Shown: piece by piece, positions 55,517 to 64,000 of the stretch
How the letters are laid out: the number at the start of each line of letters is the position of its first letter
Position numbering within the stretch: the stretch's first letter is position 1
NCBI GenBank assembly: GCA_030734395.1
Contig: JAUZTG010000032.1
Span: 1 to 64,000, forward strand
Direction: 5' to 3'
DNA: 64,000 nucleotides
Origin: Sarocladium kiliense
Taxonomy: Eukaryota > Ascomycota > Sordariomycetes > Hypocreales > Sarocladiaceae
The notes under the pieces: model-generated
The model's database searches: none
What the model was told of the DNA's origin: nothing
What the model saw: only the letters and a program-made list of their open reading frames with translations
Made by a program: the position numbers and the translations under genes

Positions 55517-56221
55517 TGTCACAGCTGGACCAGACGGAGACCGAGAGCAGGTGTTACCCTGCATCTGCTGTCACGTGCTCACGCGGCGCACCACGTATTT
55601 AGCGAGGATCTCCGGGAGATCCTCAATGTAGCTCTTTGAGCTACGTCTTGTACATAGAGCCTGCCCTGCCTGAGGAGTGCCTATCCGTAGCAATAGAACC
55701 GTTCCGACCTGTTTACGTGCCCCCTGTCCTACCCTCCGACTGAACGTCCTTGACAGTTAGGTGAACACAATCCAGGGTTTGGGATTGGGTTTGGGTGCTA
55801 TCTAAGCTGACCAGCTAGGGCTATTTTACAAGATGAAGAGTCTGATAGTAGTAAAGGCTTGAAAAAGAAGGTATTTTCTTCTTAGAGGTGCTTAAAAAAG
55901 CAGGGATTTTCTTAAATAAACTGCCTAGTTAGGCATAGTTCTCTTAGCTTCAAAACAAGGCAAAATGTTGTTTTGATAACGGTGTCAAGGACGTTCAGTC
56001 GGAGGGTAGGACAGGGGGCACGTAAACAGGTCGGAACGGTTCTATTGCTACGGATAGGCACTCCTCAGGCAGGGCAGGCTCTATGTACAAGACGTAGCTC
56101 AAAGAGCTACATTGAGGATCTCCCGGAGATCCTCGCTAAATACGTGGTGCGCCGCGTGAGCACGTGACAGCAGATGCAGGGTAACACCTGCTCTCGGTCT
56201 CCGTCTGGTCCAGCTGTGACA
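55517..56221. mobile_element. Foldback-type element with 239-bp inverted arms
   Basis: Two arms, 55517-55755 and 55983-56221, are reverse complements over all 239 bases as far as I could compare by eye, separated by 227 AT-rich bases (55756-55982) with no coding potential. Ends are TGTCACAGCTGGACC. Each arm contains two further palindromes (GAGGATCTCCGGGAGATCCTC split over its centre, and GTAGCTCTTTGAGCTAC). No obvious target duplication flanks it. Identity of the arms implies recent formation or gene conversion. No transposase is encoded, so it would depend on another element. Confidence 0.85.
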
Positions 56222-56233
56222 CTAACCTTGCCA

Positions 56234-57599
56234 TCAACACATCCAGATGTGTCTGCGCAAGATCTGCCACAGCGGCTTCGCCGCCTCCTCAGGCTTTATT
56301 AGGTCTACGCTGTATACTAGTATGTCGATCTTTTCCCACTCGATTCTCTTGTTCGGCCTCCGTAGACTCGCCAGCATTTGGCCCGGGATTTGCGCGGTGT
56401 AGAAGTACACCTCATCCGCATACTTCGTCGGCAGCCCCATCCCATGCACTGTAAACTCCTCCTCTTCCAACCCTCCACCGGCCGTCCCAGTCCTTGCGAA
56501 CCTCCTGCCTGCATCTTGCATCGCCTCCCACTGCCCTTGCGCCTGTGCAAGTAGCAAGCTGCCGATATATGCGTCCTCCTCCGCCATCGCCGGCTGCATC
56601 TTTTGGAATGCTCTTCTGCATCGTGCCATTGTGATCTTGTCGCGTTTTTGGTTGTCCTTTTGCGCGTGCCGCCATGCATACTGCGTCCTCCAGCTCGAAA
56701 TCTCCTCGAAGCAGACATATGCTACGCATGCTCCTTGGCCCGGTAACCCATACAGCGCCCCGACCGGTAGCCGGGCAACCTTTGCCGTGCCACATCCAAC
56801 TCCCACCCCACGCTTTTCGCCATATCTGCACGCATCTCCGCCATCAGCACTGGTTCCCCCAGCAGCTTCGTTGCAAAATCACATACCGTAACCGCAGCTC
56901 TTGCCCCATCCATTGCATACGGAACAGCGCAAGTAGCCCCTTCACCCCCAGCTTTTGTCCTTCCAGTGTTCTCGACCCCAGATCCTTAACAAAATGCTTG
57001 ACATCATCGCCAGGCGCGTCCTGCGGCCACTCGGGCTCCCCAAGCTGAGCTGCCGTAGAACATCCATCGCGCCCGTCCCTTTGCTCTTCGCTCGGTGGCT
57101 CCGCCCTTCTGAAGCCAAACTGAAGAAGCTCCAGCTGCTTCCTCGTCCATGCAAATGGGTGCACAAATAGCCTCTCTCCAGGACGCGCATGCAGTCTCGC
57201 GTTCAGCGAACCTTCTTCCGGTCGTTCAAGCGGCCTCCAACCTCTCCCACCTTCTCTTAAGGCTGCACGAGTCCGGCTGCGTTTCGCCTCACTGGGGCAC
57301 CTTTCGGAAGGAACCGCCTTCCTCTTCAGGTCGCTTCCTTGAACTGGCTGGTCCACATCTGCTTGTAAGAGGCCAACTGTTGGGTCGAGTAGGATGGCGG
57401 GCGTCGCTGCGGGCGTCGTTGCGGTCATGGCTGGTGGTTGAACTGTACCCTGCTGGGATGATGCAAAGGGTATGTTCGAAACGGGTCCGCCGTCGGGGTG
57501 TGTCTTGTTAGTCAGCAGCCAGGCATGGAACTGAGTGACGCGTCGGTCGACGCACCCCGCATTTGCACTTCCCCAACCCATGGATTGAGCTTCACGCAT
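56234..57599 (-). pseudogene. Hypothetical fungal protein, frameshifted
   Basis: ATG at 57599. The first 250 codons (MREAQSMGWG...; charged, Arg/Glu-rich middle) change frame near 56900 into CDFATKLLGEPVLMAEMRADMAKSVGWELDVARQRLPGY, then again near 56760 into ALYGLPGQGACVAYVCFEEISSWRTQYAW and KYADEVYFYTAQIPGQM, ending at 56234. The three frames join without overlap, so I read one gene of about 430 codons with two single-base shifts. I recognise no domain. The foldback element ends 12 bases past its stop, and its start is only 20 bases from that of the divergent pseudogene at 57620. Confidence 0.5.
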
Positions 57600-57619
57600 C
57601 ACCGCTCTACCTCCGAATC

Positions 57620-58869
57620 ATGGATCCTAGACCGTATTCCCCTCGAAATGTTCATGATCTTCGAAGACAGTCGATTGTTCCAGACTCGATCACGGTTCTG
57701 GGGGACCTCAGCCCCGCGATCCTGCGATTGTCCGCCAGTCGCTGGACAAGAGATCATTTAGTCGCATTTCGCTTACTCGTAGATGACGAGACAAACATAC
57801 TCAAAACCTTTAAGGATGATCATGGCAACGACTGCCCCATTTGTCGACCAGAGGCCTCTCAGCAAGTCGACCAGGAAATGGTCGACTGTCTATTGCAGCA
57901 TGTTTCTCGTGATGATTTACTACAAACGGAGTCTCGTTTGCTAAAGAAACCCGCCGGTGCATTCTAGGTCGCACTTGCACAGGCATGTCAATCAAGTCAG
58001 GACGTAGAACCGAGGCAGTACCCCGAACGCATCAGGGAGCCTCCTACTCGGAAGGAATACGTCGACTCTTCTGCCGCTATACATGGCTCATCTTCGCCAA
58101 CTCAGCCTTCGGGTTCTGATTATGGCGATTGGAGTTCGCAAGGGTGAGATGAAGATCGAAACGATGACCGCCGCGGCCTCCCCGAAGAAACTGCGGTCCG
58201 TCTAGCGATCGGTTCTTTCGCTATGCTCTTCAGTCATGCCTTCAACAGGAGAGCAACATCTTAGAAGTCCGTCCACGCATATCTCGTATGACAACAACAA
58301 CATCCATCGCTAGCAACTATAGCATCACCTGTGAAGACGATGGCGGCATTGCTTTGTTTGAGCGTAGACCGGACTCCTGGAGAGAAGTGAACCCTTTCTA
58401 CGCCAAATTGGAAGCGAAAAGAGCTCCTCAGCACCTTCGCGTTGATCCCCGTACTGCCAGAGCCAGCCCTGTCTCATCGGACGCGGTATTAGCTCAGTGC
58501 CTAGGCGAGGCTGTACTGACTTGGGACGACAATCAGAGATCTCTTTCGCAAGGGTGGGTCTTGAATGCCATTGAAGGACGAACGAAATCTCTGATCCGCC
58601 GTTCTCGCCGACTAGCACTTGCCTCAACACAGCGTCATTGTCATCGTCATGGCCAATACATCCATGTGCTACACCCACTTTCAATTTGGCGACAAGTACC
58701 AAGAGTACCTGCACGCAGATAGCGCAGAGCAGAGATATTTAGTGGAAAACGCTCCGGAGGAAACATGTGTTCGCATGCTATGTACAAGATACTTCAACTT
58801 AGAAGAGAGCGATGGCAGGCGGGCCGCATTATGCCACATACTGGCGCTTGTTAAGTGGCATAACACGTG
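57620..58869 (+). pseudogene. Hypothetical fungal multicopy protein, multiple stops
   Basis: ATG at 57620 (MDPRPYSPRNVHDLRR). The frame is open to TAG at 57965-57967 and continues in the same phase past TGA and TAG codons (about 58147 and 58261), then shifts to the frame holding ILEVRPRISRM and NYSITCEDDGGIALFERRPDSW, DAVLAQCLGEAVLTW. A likely intron (donor GTGGGT at about 58554, acceptor CACAG at about 58633) leads to VMANTSMCYTHFQFGDKYQEYL and RRAALCHILALVKWHN, with stop at 58867-58869. Order and spacing suggest one decayed gene of an uncharacterised fungal family. At least two of the stops fit C-to-T or G-to-A changes of the RIP type. Confidence 0.6.
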
Positions 58870-60061
58870 AACGTTCATCACTAGGCAGTCAAGCCCATGC
58901 TTCTTCAAGATCACAGCAAAAAGTTAGGTGCTACAAGTCAATGTGTGCGTGTGAAGCATATCATTAGGGCAAGGACCACCGTGAGAGGTGGCCAGTGGGC
59001 GATTAGGGACCTTAAGCCCAATCCAGGCAGCATGCTGTTTGTCTCCCGCTACGGAGCAGATTTGAAGAAGCATGAGCTCTTCGCCCTTGTAGAAGGCGAA
59101 TACATCGGCCTTCGTAATTTCTAACCTCTTGACTTATGGCAGCTAATTCCCCTGGGGTTCGAACATCAATCCCTGCCACTTGATACTTATTCCGCCTAGG
59201 CACATAATCACACTGCAAGTTCTACGAGTGCTCCGCGTTCAGCTTCAAATAACGCCAACAGTGATATAAACAGTTTTCCTTGCGGACTCACCGGCTTCGT
59301 GGACCACCGGTCATAAGAAGGTCGCATTCTCTACCGTCAGGGGGGTTCGCCTAAACAGGCCGGTAGTCTTAGAGCAGCCAGGGTTGAGCCGGTACCGGTC
59401 TGCGCAGTAGTGGGTGCCGGCCTGTTTAGCCAGTTTTCTTGTCATTAGAATAGCATGTCGAATCCATGAGTAATTAGTAATTTGATAGCTTAAATGAAAA
59501 GCTCTCAAAACAAGCTATCTAATGATATATGACTTGCCTTGTGCTTTTGTTTTTTAGTGGTGATATTCTGTCTGTAGTTTAACTCTGGCAGCAACATCCG
59601 ACACAGTGGACCTACCCGTGACACTTGTTGGCGTCTTTGTTTTGGAACACTAATAACATTCTCAATACTCATCCAATCTGTATTTTGAATATACCAATCA
59701 ATAGAGCTCAGTTCTCTCTATTTGAAAATATGTCATGCATTATTAGAGCTTGTTCGTAGCCTGCACAGTGACTGGAGTTAGGTCTGGCCGTATGACAGAC
59801 ATGATACAAGCGTCACTCCACAACGATGTCGATTTTCAACGCAGGGTTTCCTCAACAAACTACGCCCAAATCATAAAATATTAACTATGCCATGTTCCTT
59901 GAAGCTATCTCTTTCTTTGGTGCATTAAGGGCAGAGTTACCTATGGGTGTAGATAGAGAATTAACAGACGATTTAGATGGTATAGGTCCCGTAGCTATCT
60001 GGGTGGTATGTTTTGCCGCATTTGGCAGCAAGGTGGGGGTGGTTTGCGGTAGCATTAGCTA
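58870..60061. other. Intergenic, mildly AT-rich
   Basis: About 1.2 kb. Contains the short inverted-repeat element at 59351-59429; otherwise no supported gene. Confidence 0.45.
59351..59429. repeat. 79-bp inverted-repeat element
   Basis: Perfect 13-bp inverted ends (CTAAACAGGCCGG at 59351-59363 and its complement at 59417-59429) around a GC-rich core with a CCGGTACCGG palindrome. It could be a very short MITE or a structured terminator-like sequence. No target duplication is evident. Confidence 0.55.
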
Positions 60062-61922
60062 ACGTACATGATAAGCGAATGACCCAGACAAGCTAGTGAC
60101 CCACTTGCCACGCGACCCGTCGCCTTTTACTCTTCACCACGAGTACCATATCAGCCGAGATGCCTACTACTTCAAAAGAAGGCCAGATAATCTTGGCCCT
60201 CCAAGCTCTTCAAAACGACAAGAATTTAAGCGAACGAAGCGCAGCTAAGATTTACGGGGTCGATCGAAGGACCCTAGGACGCCGGCGCGCAGGCAAGCCT
60301 TCACGACGTGACATCGCGCCCAATTCGAAGAAACTTACTCAATCAGAGGAGGATGCGATAGTTCATTATGTAATTGAACTATCTGCGCGCGCATTCCCCC
60401 CTAGACTGTGTGGTGTGGAAGATATGGCCAACCACTTGCTCCGCGAACGTGACGCGCCGCCGGTAGGCAAACGCTGGGCCTACAACTTCGTCAAACGCCA
60501 GCCAGAGCTCCGTACACGTTATACGCGTAGATACGACTACCAGAGGGCTAAATGCGAGGATCCAAAAGTCATTGCTGAGTGGTTTGCGCTGGTACGGAAC
60601 ACTAAGGCCAAGTACGGTATCCTGGATGACGATGTCTACAACTTTGATGAGACTGGGTTCATGATGGGTGTCATCTTCGCAGGAATGGTGGTCACGACAT
60701 CGGACGGCCTTAGCAAGGCGAAATTAGCTCAGCCTGGTAACCGCGAATGGGCAACAGTGATCCAGGGAGTCAACGCCTTCGGCTGGGCCATCCCTCCTTT
60801 CATTCTCCTAGCAGCGCAATACCACCTCGCCAACTGGTATTCAGAGTGCAACCTTCCGGCCGACTGGCGCATCGCAACCACCGATAATGGCTGGACTACC
60901 AATGCGGTAGGCCTAGATTGGATCAAGCACTTCGACTACCACACGGCACCCCGGGCACAGGGCAAATACCGGCTGTTGATCCTTGATGGTCACGAGAGCC
61001 ACCACTCGACCGAATTCGAGCGCTACTGCCAGCAGAACGACATCATCACACTCTGTATGCCTGCGCATTCTTCGCACTACCTCCAGCCACTCGATGTTGG
61101 CTGCTTTGGGCCACTAAAGCAGGCGTATGGTCGCGAGGTTGAGGACTTGATGCGCGCGCATATCAACCACGTGAGCAAGCTCGAGTTCCTCTGTGCATTT
61201 CGCGAGGCCTTCTTTGCTTCCATGACGGAGAAAAACATACGAGGCGGCTTTGCAGGGGCTGGCATTATGCCATACGACCCAGAGAGGGTTCTTTCCAAGC
61301 TAGATGTTAAGCTTCGCACGCCAACACCTCAGAACTCACGGCCCAGCACAGCACAAACTTGGGTCTTCCAGACGCCGCAGAACCCCCGAGAAGCAAAGTC
61401 GCAGTCATCGCTCATTAAGACTCGCATTTCCAACCATCAAAGTAGCTCCCCGACTTCAATACTAGGCGCTGTAGATCAACTTACTAAAGGTACGATGTCT
61501 ATAATGCACCAAGTGGCTCTTCTCCATGCAGAGGTCTCCTCGCTCCGCAGAGCCAATGAGGGACTGAGCAAGCGCCGGAGAGCCAAAAGAACACGTGTGC
61601 AGCTTGGAGGATCGCTTACTGTGCAAGATGCACATCATCTACTAGACCAGAAGGCCGTTGGTGGGGAGACAGTGCAAGAAATGCAGCCCGATGATGCAGG
61701 TGCAAAGCAGACTCGCACGAATATTCGGCGCTGTGGTATGTGCGGCAAGGCGGGTCACAATGCACGTACTTGCCAAGAGGCCACAGAATCATCCGATTTA
61801 GCTATTTCTGATACAATTGTAGTTTGTTCCTAGTGTTATTGCGGTGTATTCGAGGACAGTCGGCATGGCGTAGTGGCAAGTGGGTCACTCGCTTGTCTGG
61901 GTCACTCGCTTATCATGTACGT
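60062..61922 (+). mobile_element. pogo/Fot1-type DNA transposon, copy B, apparently intact
   Basis: An 1861-bp element flanked by TA (60060-60061 and 61923-61924). Inverted ends of 50 bases with two mismatches, starting ACGTACATGATAAGCGA. Each end contains two copies of AAGCGAGTGACCCA (one base changed in some), probably transposase binding sites. It encodes one uninterrupted transposase, so it has everything expected for autonomous movement. Confidence 0.93.
60160..61833 (+). CDS. pogo/Fot1-like transposase, intact
   Basis: A single exon of 557 codons inside the element. HTH region (LSERSAAKIYGVDRRTLGRRR) and CENP-B-type HTH (FPPRLCGVEDMANHLL; VGKRWAYNFVKRQPELRTRY) recognise the ends; the DDE_1 core has YNFDETGFMMG, LILDGHESHHS and LQPLDVGCFGPLKQAYGR, supplying the DDD catalytic triad. 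A C-terminal coiled stretch (HQVALLHAEVSSLRRANEGL) precedes a CCHC knuckle (CGMCGKAGHNARTC) near residue 527. It cuts and pastes into TA sites. The same C-terminal knuckle exists in copy A but is out of frame there. No mutations visible. Confidence 0.93.
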   Translation: MPTTSKEGQIILALQALQNDKNLSERSAAKIYGVDRRTLGRRRAGKPSRRDIAPNSKKLTQSEEDAIVHYVIELSARAFPPRLCGVEDMANHLLRERDAPPVGKRWAYNFVKRQPELRTRYTRRYDYQRAKCEDPKVIAEWFALVRNTKAKYGILDDDVYNFDETGFMMGVIFAGMVVTTSDGLSKAKLAQPGNREWATVIQGVNAFGWAIPPFILLAAQYHLANWYSECNLPADWRIATTDNGWTTNAVGLDWIKHFDYHTAPRAQGKYRLLILDGHESHHSTEFERYCQQNDIITLCMPAHSSHYLQPLDVGCFGPLKQAYGREVEDLMRAHINHVSKLEFLCAFREAFFASMTEKNIRGGFAGAGIMPYDPERVLSKLDVKLRTPTPQNSRPSTAQTWVFQTPQNPREAKSQSSLIKTRISNHQSSSPTSILGAVDQLTKGTMSIMHQVALLHAEVSSLRRANEGLSKRRRAKRTRVQLGGSLTVQDAHHLLDQKAVGGETVQEMQPDDAGAKQTRTNIRRCGMCGKAGHNARTCQEATESSDLAISDTIVVCS

Positions 61923-61924
61923 TA

Positions 61925-62077
61925 CGTATATTGGCAATATGGACACCTCGCAATATTATTGTATTGTCAAGAGGTGCATATTGTATTACGCCATATGACA
62001 GTGTTCCATATTATATTGTATTGCCAAGAACCCAATATATTGCCAGTGTGGCGATATATCCAATATATTGCACGTGA
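61925..62077. repeat. AT-rich tract with recurring ATATTG/CAATAT
   Basis: About 150 bases between the pogo element and the hAT gene in which TATATTG, CAATAT and their complements recur at least ten times in both orientations, including TATATTGGCAATAT at about 61927. It may be the terminal or subterminal region of the hAT element. Confidence 0.5.
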
Positions 62078-62086
62078 CGGTCATCA

Positions 62087-64000
62087 TCAAACAACCGACG
62101 CGGACACATCGTCACCTTTAAAGTCTCGTATCCCAGACCATGACTTCAAGCACTCCAGCGCTTCAATCACATCACTCCCAAGTCGATTTCGACGATCCGT
62201 AATGGTTATCGTTGCCCCAGAGAAGAGCCGTTCAGGCTCAGCAGACATTGCAGGAATTGATAGAATGTCCACGGCCATTTTGCTCAGGCTGGGGTAGTTT
62301 TTCTGCTGCGTCTCCTCTAGCCACCATGCAAGGGCGCTTGTAAAGCCATAAACCCGTTCAGACTTACAATAACGCTCGTACTCGTCCGTTATGAGCGATG
62401 GCTGTAGATGCTTGTTCCTCCAACTCAAGAACTCGTTCGTAGTCGTCGACGGGGCCTCGCAGGAAGGGAGAGGTGATTCCACCGGTTTATATTCGTCCCA
62501 CAGCGTCTGGATCAACTTCTCTGACGACTCAACCCACTCTTCTTTCCAGTTTTCCTGTATGTAGTGCCACTTATGCGAAGGGTGGAGCACGATCGCGGCA
62601 ACGTAGGCCGGCGATTCATCAGTAAGACGATAATACTTGTCCAACTTCGCCCAGCCCGAGTTGTACATTGGTCCCATCATCGGGTCGTCAATATGTGCCT
62701 CCTTGCCTGCTTCAAATTGTGCAAGTATGAAGTCCATAGCCAAGAGGACGTTGTCGAGTGTTGCAAACGATGATTCGAGGGCCTTGGTTGTCATTTTCAG
62801 CTTCTCCAGAAAGGACTTGATCTTCTCGAGGATGATCCAGTCATCTGCACAGAGCTCGTCTCCAGCGCAATCTGCTTCTATCCATTTGTTGAAGTAGTCG
62901 TCAATTGCCTCTCTAAGGTTCAAGGCCGCCCGCAGCATGGTATACCACGAACTCCATCTTGTGTCATTGTCTCTCGCAAGCTTACGGTTGTGGCTAAGAA
63001 CAAGAAACCTTTGGCTGCGCTGAACACTCCGTTGGATGAAAACGACGAAGTTGTGAAGCTTTCCAAGAGGACCTTTTTGCCGCCACGCCTTAATGTCTTT
63101 CAATGTCACGTTGTCCCCAGGCTCGCCTTGTTGGAGTTTTTCATTGTCGGTGACAAAGAGGAACGCCTTCACGGCGAGGTTGATAATATGACCTTGGCAT
63201 CGGAGTCTGTGGGCTTTTGGGTCATATTGAACGTCAAATCGACGCAACAGACCTGTGAATGTTAGGACCAGTGAGAAGAAACAAAGGGGTCGTGCTAACC
63301 GAGAGAAAGGGATCTCATCATTGTGTCATTGTTGCCTGCATTGTCCATCACGAAGTATCCGATCTTTGAAGCAAAGCCCCACTCATCCACCACTTCCAAA
63401 ACTGCCGCAGCGAGGTGAGACCCGTCGTGCTCACTGTCGATGTCTTTCAAGGCCAGAGTATGGTGTTCCAGCTGACCGTCTTCCGTAACATAGTGAGCAA
63501 CTATGCCTAAGACGGCCAAAGAGTTGGGGGAAGTCCAAAGATCGCAGCTGATATGAATTATTGACTTTGCCGACTGTATGCGCTGCTTGACCTTCTCTTT
63601 CTGAGTGTGATACTGCCGCAAAATCCATTTCTTGATGGTCTCATGCGTGTCTGGAAGCCAAGTATCGATATCGGTATTGAGATACGCCAGGAGCGCTCGA
63701 AACTCGGGACATTCTACGAGCCGAAATGGGAGAGAACACGCCGCAACGAACCGTACGTATAACGCTTCGAGTCGGTCTGGGTCGATCGAGTCTCCAGATT
63801 GATCGTTAAGACGGCGGCGTTTTCGGGGATTCTCCTCGGCAGAAAGTCGAGCTTGTTCAAGAATAGTCCGGATGTTGGTCACCTTGGCTGTTCGTGGCGC
63901 GCCTTTGGGGAGACCGTGACCTTCGGGAGGAGGGTCCGTTAGGTGCTTGGCCGGAGCCGCTGTTCCACCAGAACAGGAATACGTCTTGTGGCAATGCTTG
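62087..64000 (-). CDS. hAT-family transposase, 5' end beyond the window
   Basis: Exon 1 runs from beyond 64000 to 63300 and exon 2 is 63252-62087, with a 47-nt GTTAGC...CAG intron (CTAAC branch). The frame is open through 64000, reading KHCHKTYSCSGGTAAPAKHL, the end of a BED-type zinc finger. Then come HISCDLWTSPNSLAVLGIVAHYV and YFVMDNAGNNDTMMRS (catalytic Asp regions), CQGHIINLAVKAFL, DNDTRWSSWYTMLRAAL, and the C-terminal dimerisation block LAWWLEETQQ, YPSLSKMAVDILSIPAMSAEPERLFSG, ALECLKSW. Stop at 62087-62089. No stop or shift in the part seen, so the element may be functional. The terminal repeats and start are not in view or not recognised. Confidence 0.9.

Overview
This is a nuclear window from a filamentous ascomycete (Pezizomycotina; Sordariomycete-like is my inference from the gene families). 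The evidence is intron structure: nearly every gene has 45-110 nt GT-AG introns with CTRAY-type branch sites. Several families are also fungal: a Grainyhead/CP2 factor, an SRR1-domain protein, a rhodopsin-domain membrane protein, a LaeA-type methyltransferase, a SigF-like NTF2 protein and an SRPK-like kinase. The transposon set is Tad1-type LINE, Helitron, pogo/Fot1 and hAT. There are no operons, ribosome binding sites, CRISPR arrays or recognisable tRNAs.

Layout. 1-2404: 3' half of a Tad1/I-clade LINE with two frameshifts, ending in (ACTT)5. 3102-3457: frameshifted small secreted protein. 3805-6258: intact CP2/Grainyhead factor. 7567-15007: a gene graveyard (ferritin-like, aminoacyl-tRNA-synthetase-like, phosphosulfolactate-synthase-like and MYND-finger genes, all broken) around one intact SDR (8748-9790). 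15084-22875: an almost complete Helitron with a divergent two-exon OB-like companion gene and a three-exon Rep/PIF1 helicase broken by a single TGA. 23180-24465: SRR1-domain gene. 25726-26759: hAT remnant and a hAT-type MITE with an 8-bp target duplication. 26798-28985: Na+/H+ antiporter. 29741-30656: TATG microsatellite, then an array of GC-rich mini-hairpins. 31412-33973: divergent pair of a DUF3716-like Cys-rich protein and an integrase-core protein, possibly one mobile unit. 34906-36384: rhodopsin-domain protein. 37951-39009: minisatellites.

39432-51030 is the most metabolic stretch: secreted FAD-linked oxidase, HACD/PTPLA-type dehydratase, cytochrome P450, SAM methyltransferase, gluconokinase, SigF-like NTF2 protein and flavin monooxygenase. 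This mix of tailoring enzymes suggests secondary or lipid metabolism, but no PKS, NRPS or terpene backbone gene is in the window. Next comes an alcohol dehydrogenase fragment cut exactly at the TA target site of a 1847-bp pogo element (51656-53502), then an SRPK-like kinase with a GC-AG intron (53509-54768).

55186-64000 is repeat-rich: degenerate 22-bp repeats, a foldback element with perfect 239-bp inverted arms, two decayed hypothetical genes, a second pogo element with an intact 557-aa transposase (60062-61922), an AT-rich ATATTG-rich tract, and a hAT transposase running off the window end.

Exon junctions were worked out by hand from frame continuity, splice signals and family motifs. Many disruptions are single-base indels, so assembly error cannot be excluded for any one of them.
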